From NCBI GenBank assembly GCA_050305515.1, contig JBNLFL010000021.1, forward strand, positions 71,179-135,178: a stretch of DNA of 64,000 bases. Reading direction: 5' to 3'. Within the stretch, counting starts at the first letter, position 1. The number at the start of each line of letters is the position of its first letter. This DNA is from JAFGUB01 sp050305515. GTDB taxonomy: Bacteria > Campylobacterota > Campylobacteria > Campylobacterales > Sulfurimonadaceae. Below, in pieces: positions 1 through 5,965 of the stretch. Both the position numbers and the translations under genes were made by a program. The notes below the pieces were generated by a model. It saw only the letters and a list, made by a program, of their open reading frames with translations. It had not been told where the DNA came from and made no database searches.

Positions 1-1
1 T

Positions 2-193
2 AAAAATGAGAGGGCTCTGGGCGAGCTTGAGACCTCGTTTAACTACTTCGTTCTCAGCGGTGTTCTGGGTTATGCAAACGTGCGCCTCTACGACGCCTCC
101 ATGAAAGAGTGGGGCAACCGCACCGACACCCCAATGACGCGTTTCACTACGAAAGCTTCTCTCGCTAGGTGCCCTTGCACTGCTCCACGTTGA
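2..193 (+). pseudogene. Rhodanese-like domain, C-terminal fragment
   Basis: The frame is open from the window edge and reads VRLYDASMKEWGNRTDTPM, which matches the C-terminal signature of thiosulfate sulfurtransferase/rhodanese domains (LGYxNVRLYDGSxxEWGxxxDTP). The catalytic Cys loop would lie left of the window. Past about position 165 the frame runs into unrelated sequence (a fur-like relic) and stops at TGA 191-193, so the end is probably not the native one. Seen: the motif. Inferred: a gene broken at the edge of the foreign region. It could instead be the natural 3' end of a longer gene with a divergent tail. Confidence 0.6.
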
Positions 194-216
194 GCAGACG
201 CAGTGGCTTGTCAATT
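169..216 (-). pseudogene. Relic of a Fur-like regulator gene
   Basis: Read on the minus strand this short stretch encodes IDKPLRLLNVEQCKGT, which aligns with IDKLLRLLNAEQYKGA of the intact Fur-like gene at 4423-4776. The DNA differs by about six changes in about 44 bases, all transitions. No start, stop or flanking homology remains. It is a diverged paralogue remnant on the opposite side of the foreign region from the intact gene. Confidence 0.6.
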
Positions 217-252
217 AAGCGCTTTTTTTGGCGTGCCTCTCTCCCAATACAC

Positions 253-434
253 AGGACAAAATGTCCTTTTATTACGATTTTCACCTGATATCAGGACATT
301 ATGTCTGTATATCAAAATCAAAAGGACATAAATACGGAGATATTTTCAAGAAAAAGAGCGTAAAATCTATAAAAATATGTCATTTTGTGAAATTTTGAGT
401 GCAGATTTTTAATATCAGGACATTTTGAATGTCT
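253..434. promoter_or_regulatory. Cluster of AGGACA/TGTCCT operator-like palindromes
   Basis: Four related elements precede the 506-814 gene: a perfect AGGACA-AAA-TGTCCT at 253-267, AGGACATTATGTCT at 293-306 (one base from perfect), a half site AGGACATAAAT at 323-333, and AGGACAT with a distal ATGTCT at 417-434. A separate CCTGATATCAGG palindrome lies at 284-295. The stretch from about 217 to 505 holds no gene. The spacing suggests repeated binding sites for a dimeric regulator of the downstream pair; the regulator is not identifiable. Confidence 0.5.
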
Positions 435-505
435 GGTTATCTGGTAGATTTCTGGCAAAAGGGCATATTGTGGGGATCAATAAATAGAATGAGGAGAAAT
501 TAAAC

Positions 506-814
506 ATGTCTGAAGGAAGTATTGCAATTTGGACGAATACCCAAGAAGATGATGTTAAGTCTGCCATGCCCAAAATGGCTGACGTAACAAATGACAATAT
601 GGTTGTAAGTGCCGAAACCGTAACAAATAATATCAACACATTTTTAGATTCGTTTTATCCATTGCTTGAGTCGCAACAATCTAATAACACATCTTTTTTT
701 ATCGACGAAATTGAGTTAAGTCTCGTTGTAAACGCAAAAGGCGGAATAGAGCTACTAGGAAAGTTGGAAGCCGGTGCACAAGCAAGCGTAAAAGTCAAAT
801 TGAAGAAAAAGTAG
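506..814 (+). CDS. Trypco/Pepco-like peptidase-associated small protein
   Basis: This 102-residue protein starts at ATG 506 behind GAGGAG. The N-terminal half is polar and helical. The C-terminal third (about residues 66-102) is a beta-rich segment, IDEIELSLVVNAKGGIELL followed by alternating Lys/Val. This pattern resembles the small trypsin/peptidase-co-occurring (trypco/Pepco) domains described next to peptidases and NTPases in predicted bacterial conflict systems. The gene sits 10 bases upstream of a zinc metallopeptidase gene and is probably cotranscribed with it, under the AGGACA palindromes. The family assignment rests on pattern recall. What is seen is the fold-like pattern and the pairing; the role as a peptidase adaptor or regulator is inference. 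Confidence 0.55.
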   Translation: MSEGSIAIWTNTQEDDVKSAMPKMADVTNDNMVVSAETVTNNINTFLDSFYPLLESQQSNNTSFFIDEIELSLVVNAKGGIELLGKLEAGAQASVKVKLKKK

Positions 815-824
815 CGTAACTAAG

Positions 825-2105
825 ATGATTATGGATGCCTTAACGCCTTGCGATTATCTAGATGAACTGAGAAGAAAATGTCCCGAGAAGGAGTTCCCAA
901 CAGAAGATTTTAATTCTGATTATTTGCAGAGTCTGTTTCAAAATAATCCAAATATATTAGACACCTTCAAAGAGCACTCTAAGCTAGAATATACTGATAT
1001 TCTAGTTAAACACCTAGATGATCGTGTACCACAAGAGGTAAATGATTTACTTAGGGATAATTCTCTTTCCATAGGTGAAATAAACAACAATTCTGCAAAT
1101 GCTCACCTAAAAAAGCTACCGAATAATAAATACGCCATAGCATTTAATACAGGATTGAAAAACTTTGTTTATCGAGTCATCAGGGCATTTTCCACTCGAA
1201 TTAGTTTTAATAATTTAGATGATCCTGAGATTATTGATTTTAATTACACCGCTAGAATAATTGCTGATATATTTTTATGGTATGGCGAAACGAGTTCATC
1301 AGCAGGGCCAGGATACCCTATAAACGAGGAACAAATTTACTTCGCCAATTTGTGTTCATATGAGGCCAACTCCTTTTTTCTGTTGCACGAAATTGGCCAT
1401 CTACTAATAAATATTAATTCTGATACAACATTCGAGCATGATTATGAAGAGGAGTTTCTATCAGACTCAATAGCATTGAGTTTTTTGCTAAAACGCTCCT
1501 CAGAAACTGATCATAATTTATCAATACAACTATCATATGCAGCAGCAGAATTGGCTTTATATATCTTTGCGGGACTTGAGTCCTTCGGTGTGGAATTTGA
1601 TAGTAAGTCGCACCCAATAGCGAAGGATCGAATTAACAACCTTCGAGAGACCCTCGAATACCATGTCTCAGATAGTGAAATGAGAAGAAGCATTACGGCA
1701 ATAGCAGACGTAAATAGCGTGGTTTTTGACAAGATACTCGAAACGATTAACTCAACAAATTATAGGCATTTCATTGAGAGCGTTTCAGAAGAATGTATGA
1801 AAAAGCTGGAACTTGCATTAGAAGAGTGTACTGGAGATTTTGTCCCCGATTATGTTTCTTTTGAAGCACAAGCACATCAATTCTTTGGCCAGGGGTATTC
1901 TCTGAAGCTTAGTGAGCATATTGCCCAAAACACAAAGAAGCTATTTGAATTAATGTCAACACATAATGAACGTGATGCAACCTCGGATAAAGAAGTATTC
2001 GTGGTATACCAAAAATATAAATTAATATATAGCTGTATAGAAAGAATGCGAGAGCCCGTAAAAAGCGTTTACATGAAGGCACTAGGAATCAGTTCGCATG
2101 GATAA
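825..2105 (+). CDS. HEXXH zinc metallopeptidase of a cassette-borne pair
   Basis: This 426-residue protein carries a clear gluzincin-type site at about residues 187-192 (LLHEIGHLL). About 20 residues on there is an acidic segment EEEFLSDSIALSFLL that can supply the third zinc ligand, as in ImmA/IrrE and related M78-like peptidases. No signal peptide or membrane segment is visible, so it should act in the cytoplasm. The remaining sequence is helical and charged, and I do not recognise it. The start at ATG 825 lacks a strong RBS and follows the upstream stop by 10 bases, suggesting coupling. The stop abuts an attC site at 2106-2192. A proteolytic effector or sensor in phage or plasmid conflict is a plausible but unproven role. 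Confidence 0.65.
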   Translation: MIMDALTPCDYLDELRRKCPEKEFPTEDFNSDYLQSLFQNNPNILDTFKEHSKLEYTDILVKHLDDRVPQEVNDLLRDNSLSIGEINNNSANAHLKKLPNNKYAIAFNTGLKNFVYRVIRAFSTRISFNNLDDPEIIDFNYTARIIADIFLWYGETSSSAGPGYPINEEQIYFANLCSYEANSFFLLHEIGHLLININSDTTFEHDYEEEFLSDSIALSFLLKRSSETDHNLSIQLSYAAAELALYIFAGLESFGVEFDSKSHPIAKDRINNLRETLEYHVSDSEMRRSITAIADVNSVVFDKILETINSTNYRHFIESVSEECMKKLELALEECTGDFVPDYVSFEAQAHQFFGQGYSLKLSEHIAQNTKKLFELMSTHNERDATSDKEVFVVYQKYKLIYSCIERMREPVKSVYMKALGISSHG

Positions 2106-2192
2106 GTCTAACAAACACATGCACTCGGACAGCAAAAAGCGCCGCTCGTTCCTCGCTCTGCTTTTTGCTGTCGGTGATGTGAAGCGTTAGCT
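2106..2192 (+). repeat. attC recombination site 1
   Basis: The left core GTCTAAC (2106-2112) and right core GTTAGCT (2186-2192) bracket an imperfect palindrome whose arms GGACAGCAAAAAGC and GCTTTTTGCTGTC pair almost perfectly. The length of 87 bases, the loop and the GCGTTAG end are typical of integron attC sites. The GTTAGCT core is complementary to AGCTAAC at the end of the next cassette, as expected for a cassette boundary. Confidence 0.85.
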
Positions 2193-2211
2193 ATACATTC
2201 AAGGAGATTAA

Positions 2212-2643
2212 ATGGCAGATTCAATGTTAGTTTTTGTAGAAGGTTCAAAACTTCCAAAAGTAGAAGAATTAAGAAATGAAGTTAAGTCATTAGGGCTTGA
2301 ACTTGAAGAATGGGACGAAAATCTAATTGAAATTTCAGGCTTTTGGCCAGGACAAATTAGAGGTGAAGAAGCAGGCTTTGAGTTTTTTGCAGAGAAAAGT
2401 GATCCAAATGATTTGGAAGATTGGGAAATCGATATAAATGAACTTGATGGAAGAGACTATACAGTGGAGTTGGTCTTTAGAACTGAACTAGATGTTGAAG
2501 CCTGTGTTATTTGTATTGTTGCACTCTGTAAATTAAGTAATGCCATTGCATTTGATGAAGACGAAGAGTTAAGTGTAAATTCTGAAACTTGTATGCAATG
2601 GGCAAAAGAAGAAATGGGTTATGATCTACCATTTCAAAGCTAA
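2212..2643 (+). CDS. Acidic cassette protein of unknown function
   Basis: This 143-residue protein is soluble and strongly acidic, with no signal peptide and no recognised domain. It starts at ATG 2212 behind AAGGAG. It lies between attC sites at 2106-2192 and 2638-2707, and its stop codon TAA is inside the left core of the latter, a usual arrangement for a compact one-gene cassette. Residues 75-110 contain an alternating hydrophobic pattern (YTVELVFRTELDVEACVICIV) typical of a beta-alpha unit. Small immunity-like proteins are common in cassettes, but I see no motif that assigns one here. Confidence 0.7.
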   Translation: MADSMLVFVEGSKLPKVEELRNEVKSLGLELEEWDENLIEISGFWPGQIRGEEAGFEFFAEKSDPNDLEDWEIDINELDGRDYTVELVFRTELDVEACVICIVALCKLSNAIAFDEDEELSVNSETCMQWAKEEMGYDLPFQS

Positions 2644-2707
2644 CAAAGCTTTGGAGAGAAATAGTTGACCCTGCGGGTGCAACTATTTCTCAAGTCAAAC
2701 GTTATCT
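2638..2707 (+). repeat. attC recombination site 2
   Basis: AGCTAAC (2638-2644) and GTTATCT (2701-2707) flank a perfect 12-base inverted repeat, GAGAAATAGTTG and CAACTATTTCTC, with a short GC-rich loop. The CAAACGTTA right end is the standard attC form. Confidence 0.8.
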
Positions 2708-2724
2708 TATCTAAAGGAGTATGT

Positions 2725-3087
2725 ATGCTGACATGGGGAATAGGCATTATGGTTGCATTAATTGCACTATATTTTTTGGCGAAAAGGTTTGAAAGTCTAA
2801 AAAACATACCAACAGAAAAGTTGTATGAGACACTGGAAGATGAAAACCAGTATAGATTTTGGTTCAAAGCTATTGAAGAGCTCGTCAGCAGAGGTGAAGA
2901 TATGTCCTATTTAAAGGAGAAACTCATAGATAGCCTTGAATCTTCTGAATTGAAAGATAGAGTTTTTGGGATGGCGTCTTATCAAGCCATATTCCCAAAT
3001 TCCTTGCAGGCAATTGGTTATAAGCCCCACAAAGTACCTGACGAAGAGATGAGAGCCAAGCTCGTTGCACTCAAGACGACAGAATAG
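2725..3087 (+). CDS. Single-pass membrane cassette protein
   Basis: This 120-residue protein is taken from ATG 2725 because AAAGGAG lies 7 bases upstream; a longer reading from 2665 would start inside the attC hairpin. Residues 3-19 form one hydrophobic helix (WGIGIMVALIALYFLAK). The rest is a charged helical domain predicted to face the cytoplasm. No family is recognised. It is followed after 14 bases by another membrane-anchored protein in the same cassette, which suggests that the two products act together at the inner membrane. Two-gene cassettes are uncommon but known. Confidence 0.65.
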   Translation: MLTWGIGIMVALIALYFLAKRFESLKNIPTEKLYETLEDENQYRFWFKAIEELVSRGEDMSYLKEKLIDSLESSELKDRVFGMASYQAIFPNSLQAIGYKPHKVPDEEMRAKLVALKTTE

Positions 3088-3101
3088 GGAAACAGCATTC
3101 T

Positions 3102-3638
3102 ATGAAATATATTTCGATTGCCCTTGTAGTTTTGATTGGATACTTCATTTGGAATTTTGTAATACAGAACAAACCTATTGTTATGACAACAACCAATCCC
3201 GGTCCAAAAGTATTCGGAATTCTAAAGCTACCAATTCAAGCTAATCAATTGATTATTGAAGTTCAAAATAATGAGCATGACACTGTTATTACTCGCATCA
3301 AAATATCCAGAGATGTGTATGATAGTTTGGGAATCTCTGCACCAGATGGTTTTCATCAAGAGGTAATGGTGGCTGAAGATAGCGACGACGCCGAAACGAA
3401 GGAATTTGTTAAAAGTTTTAATACAGAAACCGTTCAGTTCGTTGGCAAGTTTAAAATCGAACCAAATCAAAAAGTAGAACTAATTTTTCCTGCTACCAAC
3501 CTAGATGATTTACACGGGGAAATAGACTTTACACATGAACATAAAGTTGGATTCGGCGGTTCAATGTCTTTCTTTTCAGTACGGTTGAATCCTGAAGGAG
3601 AATCATCAAATGAAGAGAACCTCTCAAGCAATGGATGA
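3102..3638 (+). CDS. Membrane-anchored cassette protein with beta-rich ectodomain
   Basis: This 178-residue protein opens with a hydrophobic signal-anchor (residues 3-21) and then a probable periplasmic domain rich in beta strands (NQLIIEVQNNEHDTVITRI; QKVELIFPATNL). The tail is acidic and Ser/Asn-rich. No catalytic motif or family is recognised. It follows the 2725-3087 gene without an attC between them, so both travel as one cassette. Its stop codon falls within the left arm of the next attC-like structure. The topology is read from the sequence; function is unknown. Confidence 0.65.
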   Translation: MKYISIALVVLIGYFIWNFVIQNKPIVMTTTNPGPKVFGILKLPIQANQLIIEVQNNEHDTVITRIKISRDVYDSLGISAPDGFHQEVMVAEDSDDAETKEFVKSFNTETVQFVGKFKIEPNQKVELIFPATNLDDLHGEIDFTHEHKVGFGGSMSFFSVRLNPEGESSNEENLSSNG

Positions 3639-3693
3639 GCAATACAAGATAATAAACCAGTGGCTTTTTGATTGCTCATTTTAAACGTTAGGT
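3635..3693 (+). repeat. attC-like site 3, degenerate
   Basis: The right core GTTAGGT (3687-3693) is canonical and preceded by TTTAAAC. The paired left core appears as AGATAAT (3647-3653), one base from the AGATAAC expected from the preceding GTTATCT. A nine-base inverted repeat, ATGAGCAAT (3635-3643) and ATTGCTCAT (3671-3679), surrounds it. The structure is shorter and less regular than sites 1 and 2. Confidence 0.55.
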
Positions 3694-3737
3694 GCCAAGT
3701 TAACGACACTTACACAAATTCATAAAAGGATGGCTCA

Positions 3738-4310
3738 ATGGACTTCAAAGATGAAAAAACAGTAATGTCAGAAATGATTTCACAAGTAGGCAAGTTAATG
3801 CTCGAAAATGAAAAAGATGCCTTTGCTTTTGCAAAACTTCTTGAATCAAAAGATTTTAAAAATGCATATCAAATGTTGTCTGGTTCTCTAAAAGAAAACT
3901 TTACAGAAGAAGACATTGAGCGCTTTGTTACAGAAGATCCTGTTGATTTAAACCCTGCTCCAAGCGATTTTCAAGACAAACAAATGCCATACAAAAAAAT
4001 TGCAATTGAATTCTCAAATTATTTGGTTCAAAAGGAATTTACAAAAGCATTTAACATGCTTTCGCAGGAACAGCAACAAGAATATACAGTTGAGTCTCTT
4101 GAAAAAAACATGCAAGATATGACAAATTATTTTGAAAATCCAAACAATATTTGGGTGGAAACGCAATTTGTTTTGGACGAAGGAGCTATTGATGATAAAT
4201 GCATCTATGTTCCTATCGAAGAAGATGGCAATTCTGAAGCAGTCACGGTAGAAATGACTGAAGAAAATGGAAAGATACTGATAAACAGTATTGAATGGGG
4301 TCGACCGTAA
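3738..4310 (+). CDS. Cassette protein with internal duplication
   Basis: This 190-residue soluble protein starts at ATG 3738 (upstream AAAGGATGG). Residues about 31-58 (FAKLLESKDFKNAYQMLSG then LKENFTEEDIE) and about 93-121 (FSNYLVQKEFTKAFNMLSQ then QQQEYTVESLE) are clearly homologous, so the N-terminal half contains a tandem helical repeat. The C-terminal part is beta-rich. The Phe-x-Lys-Ala-x-x-Met-Leu-Ser pattern recalls NTF2/DUF3887-type folds, but there is no decisive motif. The cassette is bounded by GTTAGGTGCC and GGCACCTAAC, exact complements of each other, which confirms its ends. Confidence 0.65.
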   Translation: MDFKDEKTVMSEMISQVGKLMLENEKDAFAFAKLLESKDFKNAYQMLSGSLKENFTEEDIERFVTEDPVDLNPAPSDFQDKQMPYKKIAIEFSNYLVQKEFTKAFNMLSQEQQQEYTVESLEKNMQDMTNYFENPNNIWVETQFVLDEGAIDDKCIYVPIEEDGNSEAVTVEMTEENGKILINSIEWGRP

Positions 4311-4313
4311 GGC

Positions 4314-4360
4314 ACCTAACAAATCAAAGGAGATCAATCAAAAAAACGCATCTCCCAAAC
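4314..4360 (+). repeat. attC remnant 4 at the array's right edge
   Basis: The left core ACCTAAC (4314-4320) is intact and complementary to the GTTAGGT at 3687. A short stem follows (GGAGAT 4329-4334, ATCTCC 4350-4355). The expected right core GTTRRRY is missing: the sequence reads CCCAAACTTC and goes straight into chromosomal sequence with a TTACATGTAA palindrome at 4365. Confidence 0.55.
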
Positions 4361-4364
4361 TTCT

Positions 4365-4374
4365 TTACATGTAA
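4365..4374. repeat. TTACATGTAA palindrome, copy 1
   Basis: Exact copy in the intergenic gap between the truncated attC and the 3' end of the Fur-like gene; it is the leftmost copy in the window. Confidence 0.9.
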
Positions 4375-4422
4375 AGAAAAAAACCGCTATCGCAGTCATC
4401 AAAAAGAGCGAGTGCGCCCTGC

Positions 4423-4776
4423 CTAGAGCGGGTCATACGCCTCGACATCCTCATACTGCGCTTCCTCCCTGCATTTGGGAGGTTCCAGCACCAGAAGATA
4501 CTCCCGGTGCACCTTCTCCACCACTTTAAGCCATCCCATAGCCGCAAAGAAGTTAATGTGGCGCACCACCGTCGGGTAGCTGGCCCCTTTGTACTGCTCC
4601 GCGTTGAGCAGGCGCAGCAGCTTGTCGATGGTCGCCGGATAACTCTGTTTGTGTAGCACCTTGAGCACCCGTTCACGCTGGTCCGAATAGCGCAGTTCAT
4701 TCGCTTTGAGGTGGCGGTAGAGGCAGTGGTGAAACTGTGCCATCGGGGCACGGCGGCGTGAATCAATATAGAGCAT
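4423..4776 (-). CDS. Minimal Fur-like regulator
   Basis: This 117-residue protein is the last gene of the minus-strand iron operon. Residues about 22-98 (RYSDQRERVLKVLHKQSYP then ASYPTVVRHINFFAAMGWL) match the winged-helix DNA-binding domain of the Fur family. The C-terminal dimerisation and metal-binding domain with its His/Cys ligands is absent, so the protein is shorter than usual Fur (about 150 residues). The ATG overlaps the stop of the upstream peroxidase gene (TAATG), implying translational coupling. An alternative internal Met start lies at 4743. It may act as a metal-independent repressor, antagonise a full Fur, or be decaying. A relic of a paralogue lies at 169-216. Confidence 0.75.
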   Translation of the reverse strand: MLYIDSRRRAPMAQFHHCLYRHLKANELRYSDQRERVLKVLHKQSYPATIDKLLRLLNAEQYKGASYPTVVRHINFFAAMGWLKVVEKVHREYLLVLEPPKCREEAQYEDVEAYDPL

Positions 4777-5951
4777 TACTCCTCCGCCAGCGTCTCGTAG
4801 CGTGCATCGGTGAGTGTTTTCAAAAAGGCTACAATTGCATCTATCTTGGTGTCACTAAGCGCCTTGGTCGCATGCAGCACCTCGGTGTTGACCGTGGCAT
4901 TCACTTCGGGTTCGTCCCAGACCGCTCCGGTTTCAGGGTTGATAGCATGATCGCCATTACCCGCCAAGTGGTCGTAAAAAGCAATAACGGTTCGCAGCTC
5001 CTTAAAGACGCCGTTGCTCATGTACGGCCCCGTCACGGCAACGTTGCGCAGGCTTGGAACCTTGATTTTGCCATAGTGCGCACTGTCGTTAATGTCGGCG
5101 CGACCGCCCAGCCCCAGGTCGGTCGTATCGGCGGGGAGCCCTTTGGCGGAGAGTGCGGCGTAGTTGCGCGGCGTGCCGATGTTTTCATACTCGTAATTGC
5201 TAAAGAGCTCCTGCGCGCTCTCGCCTTCCGATGTCAGCGAATGGCAGGTGGCGCAGTTGGTGTTGTTGTTCGAGAAAAAGAGCGTATAACCCAGTTCTTC
5301 TTCGTCGGTAAAGGTCACTTCGCCTTTTTTCCAGCGGTCGTATTTCGAATCGAACGTGGCAAACGGTGCCGTCTTTTCAAACGTGCCTATCATCTCGGCA
5401 AGCGCGTCATACGAAGCGTTGACATCATCGAAAATCGTTTCGCCGTAGAGCGCTTTGAAGTTTTCGACATACTGCGCATTCTCCCTGACACGCTCGATAA
5501 CACTCGCCATATCCGGCATCATCATCTCGGCAGTGTCGAGAAACGGCCCTTTGGCCTGCTCTTTAAGCGTTGCCGCGCGCCCGTCGTGAAACTGTCCGCC
5601 AATATAGCTGCCGTCCGTTTGCCGGTGAAACTCGGGGCTGAACATCGCATAGGCCGCCATCGGAGCGTTGCGGCCGCCGAGTGCGAGACCGTCATCGCCC
5701 AGCGAGTGCGACCCCTGCACCGGGTTGCCGTGGGCGGGGTCTTCGAAACGGGCATCCATAAAGGCGTGTTCAGGGTCGTGGCAAGTGGCACAGGAGGTAT
5801 GGCGGGTCAGGGAGAGATTGGCATCAAAAAAAAGTTTTTTGCCCAGCTCTTCTTTACTCAGTGTCTGCGCAGTGCCGCTTCCGCCACCGCCGCCGCATCC
5901 TGAGAGCAGCAACAAGGCACTCAAAAGGCTTACATGTAAACGTGTGTTCAT
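4776..5951 (-). CDS. Di-haem cytochrome c peroxidase/MauG-family lipoprotein
   Basis: This protein of about 391 residues begins at ATG 5951 behind GGAG, with a lipoprotein signal ending in LLLLSGC and followed by a Gly stretch. Two CXXCH haem motifs are present (SCATCH and NCATCH), with the GKKLFFDxxLS and SCATCHDPEHAF signatures of the bacterial di-haem peroxidase/MauG family. It should be a periplasmic, membrane-anchored c-type cytochrome that reduces peroxide or oxidises a metal or protein substrate. It is the sixth gene of the operon containing two imelysins and another di-haem protein, which favours a role linked to iron oxidation or uptake rather than simple H2O2 removal; this is inference. 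Confidence 0.85.
   Translation of the reverse strand: MNTRLHVSLLSALLLLSGCGGGGGSGTAQTLSKEELGKKLFFDANLSLTRHTSCATCHDPEHAFMDARFEDPAHGNPVQGSHSLGDDGLALGGRNAPMAAYAMFSPEFHRQTDGSYIGGQFHDGRAATLKEQAKGPFLDTAEMMMPDMASVIERVRENAQYVENFKALYGETIFDDVNASYDALAEMIGTFEKTAPFATFDSKYDRWKKGEVTFTDEEELGYTLFFSNNNTNCATCHSLTSEGESAQELFSNYEYENIGTPRNYAALSAKGLPADTTDLGLGGRADINDSAHYGKIKVPSLRNVAVTGPYMSNGVFKELRTVIAFYDHLAGNGDHAINPETGAVWDEPEVNATVNTEVLHATKALSDTKIDAIVAFLKTLTDARYETLAEE
5930..5939. repeat. TTACATGTAA palindrome, copy 2
   Basis: Exact copy inside the di-haem peroxidase signal peptide, read as Leu-His-Val. Confidence 0.9.
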
Positions 5952-5965
5952 CGTCGTCTCCAAAA

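Noticed and set aside
2665..2724. Start of the 2725-3087 protein at 2665
   Set aside because: The extra 20 residues would be encoded by the attC hairpin and have no RBS, whereas ATG 2725 has AAAGGAG.
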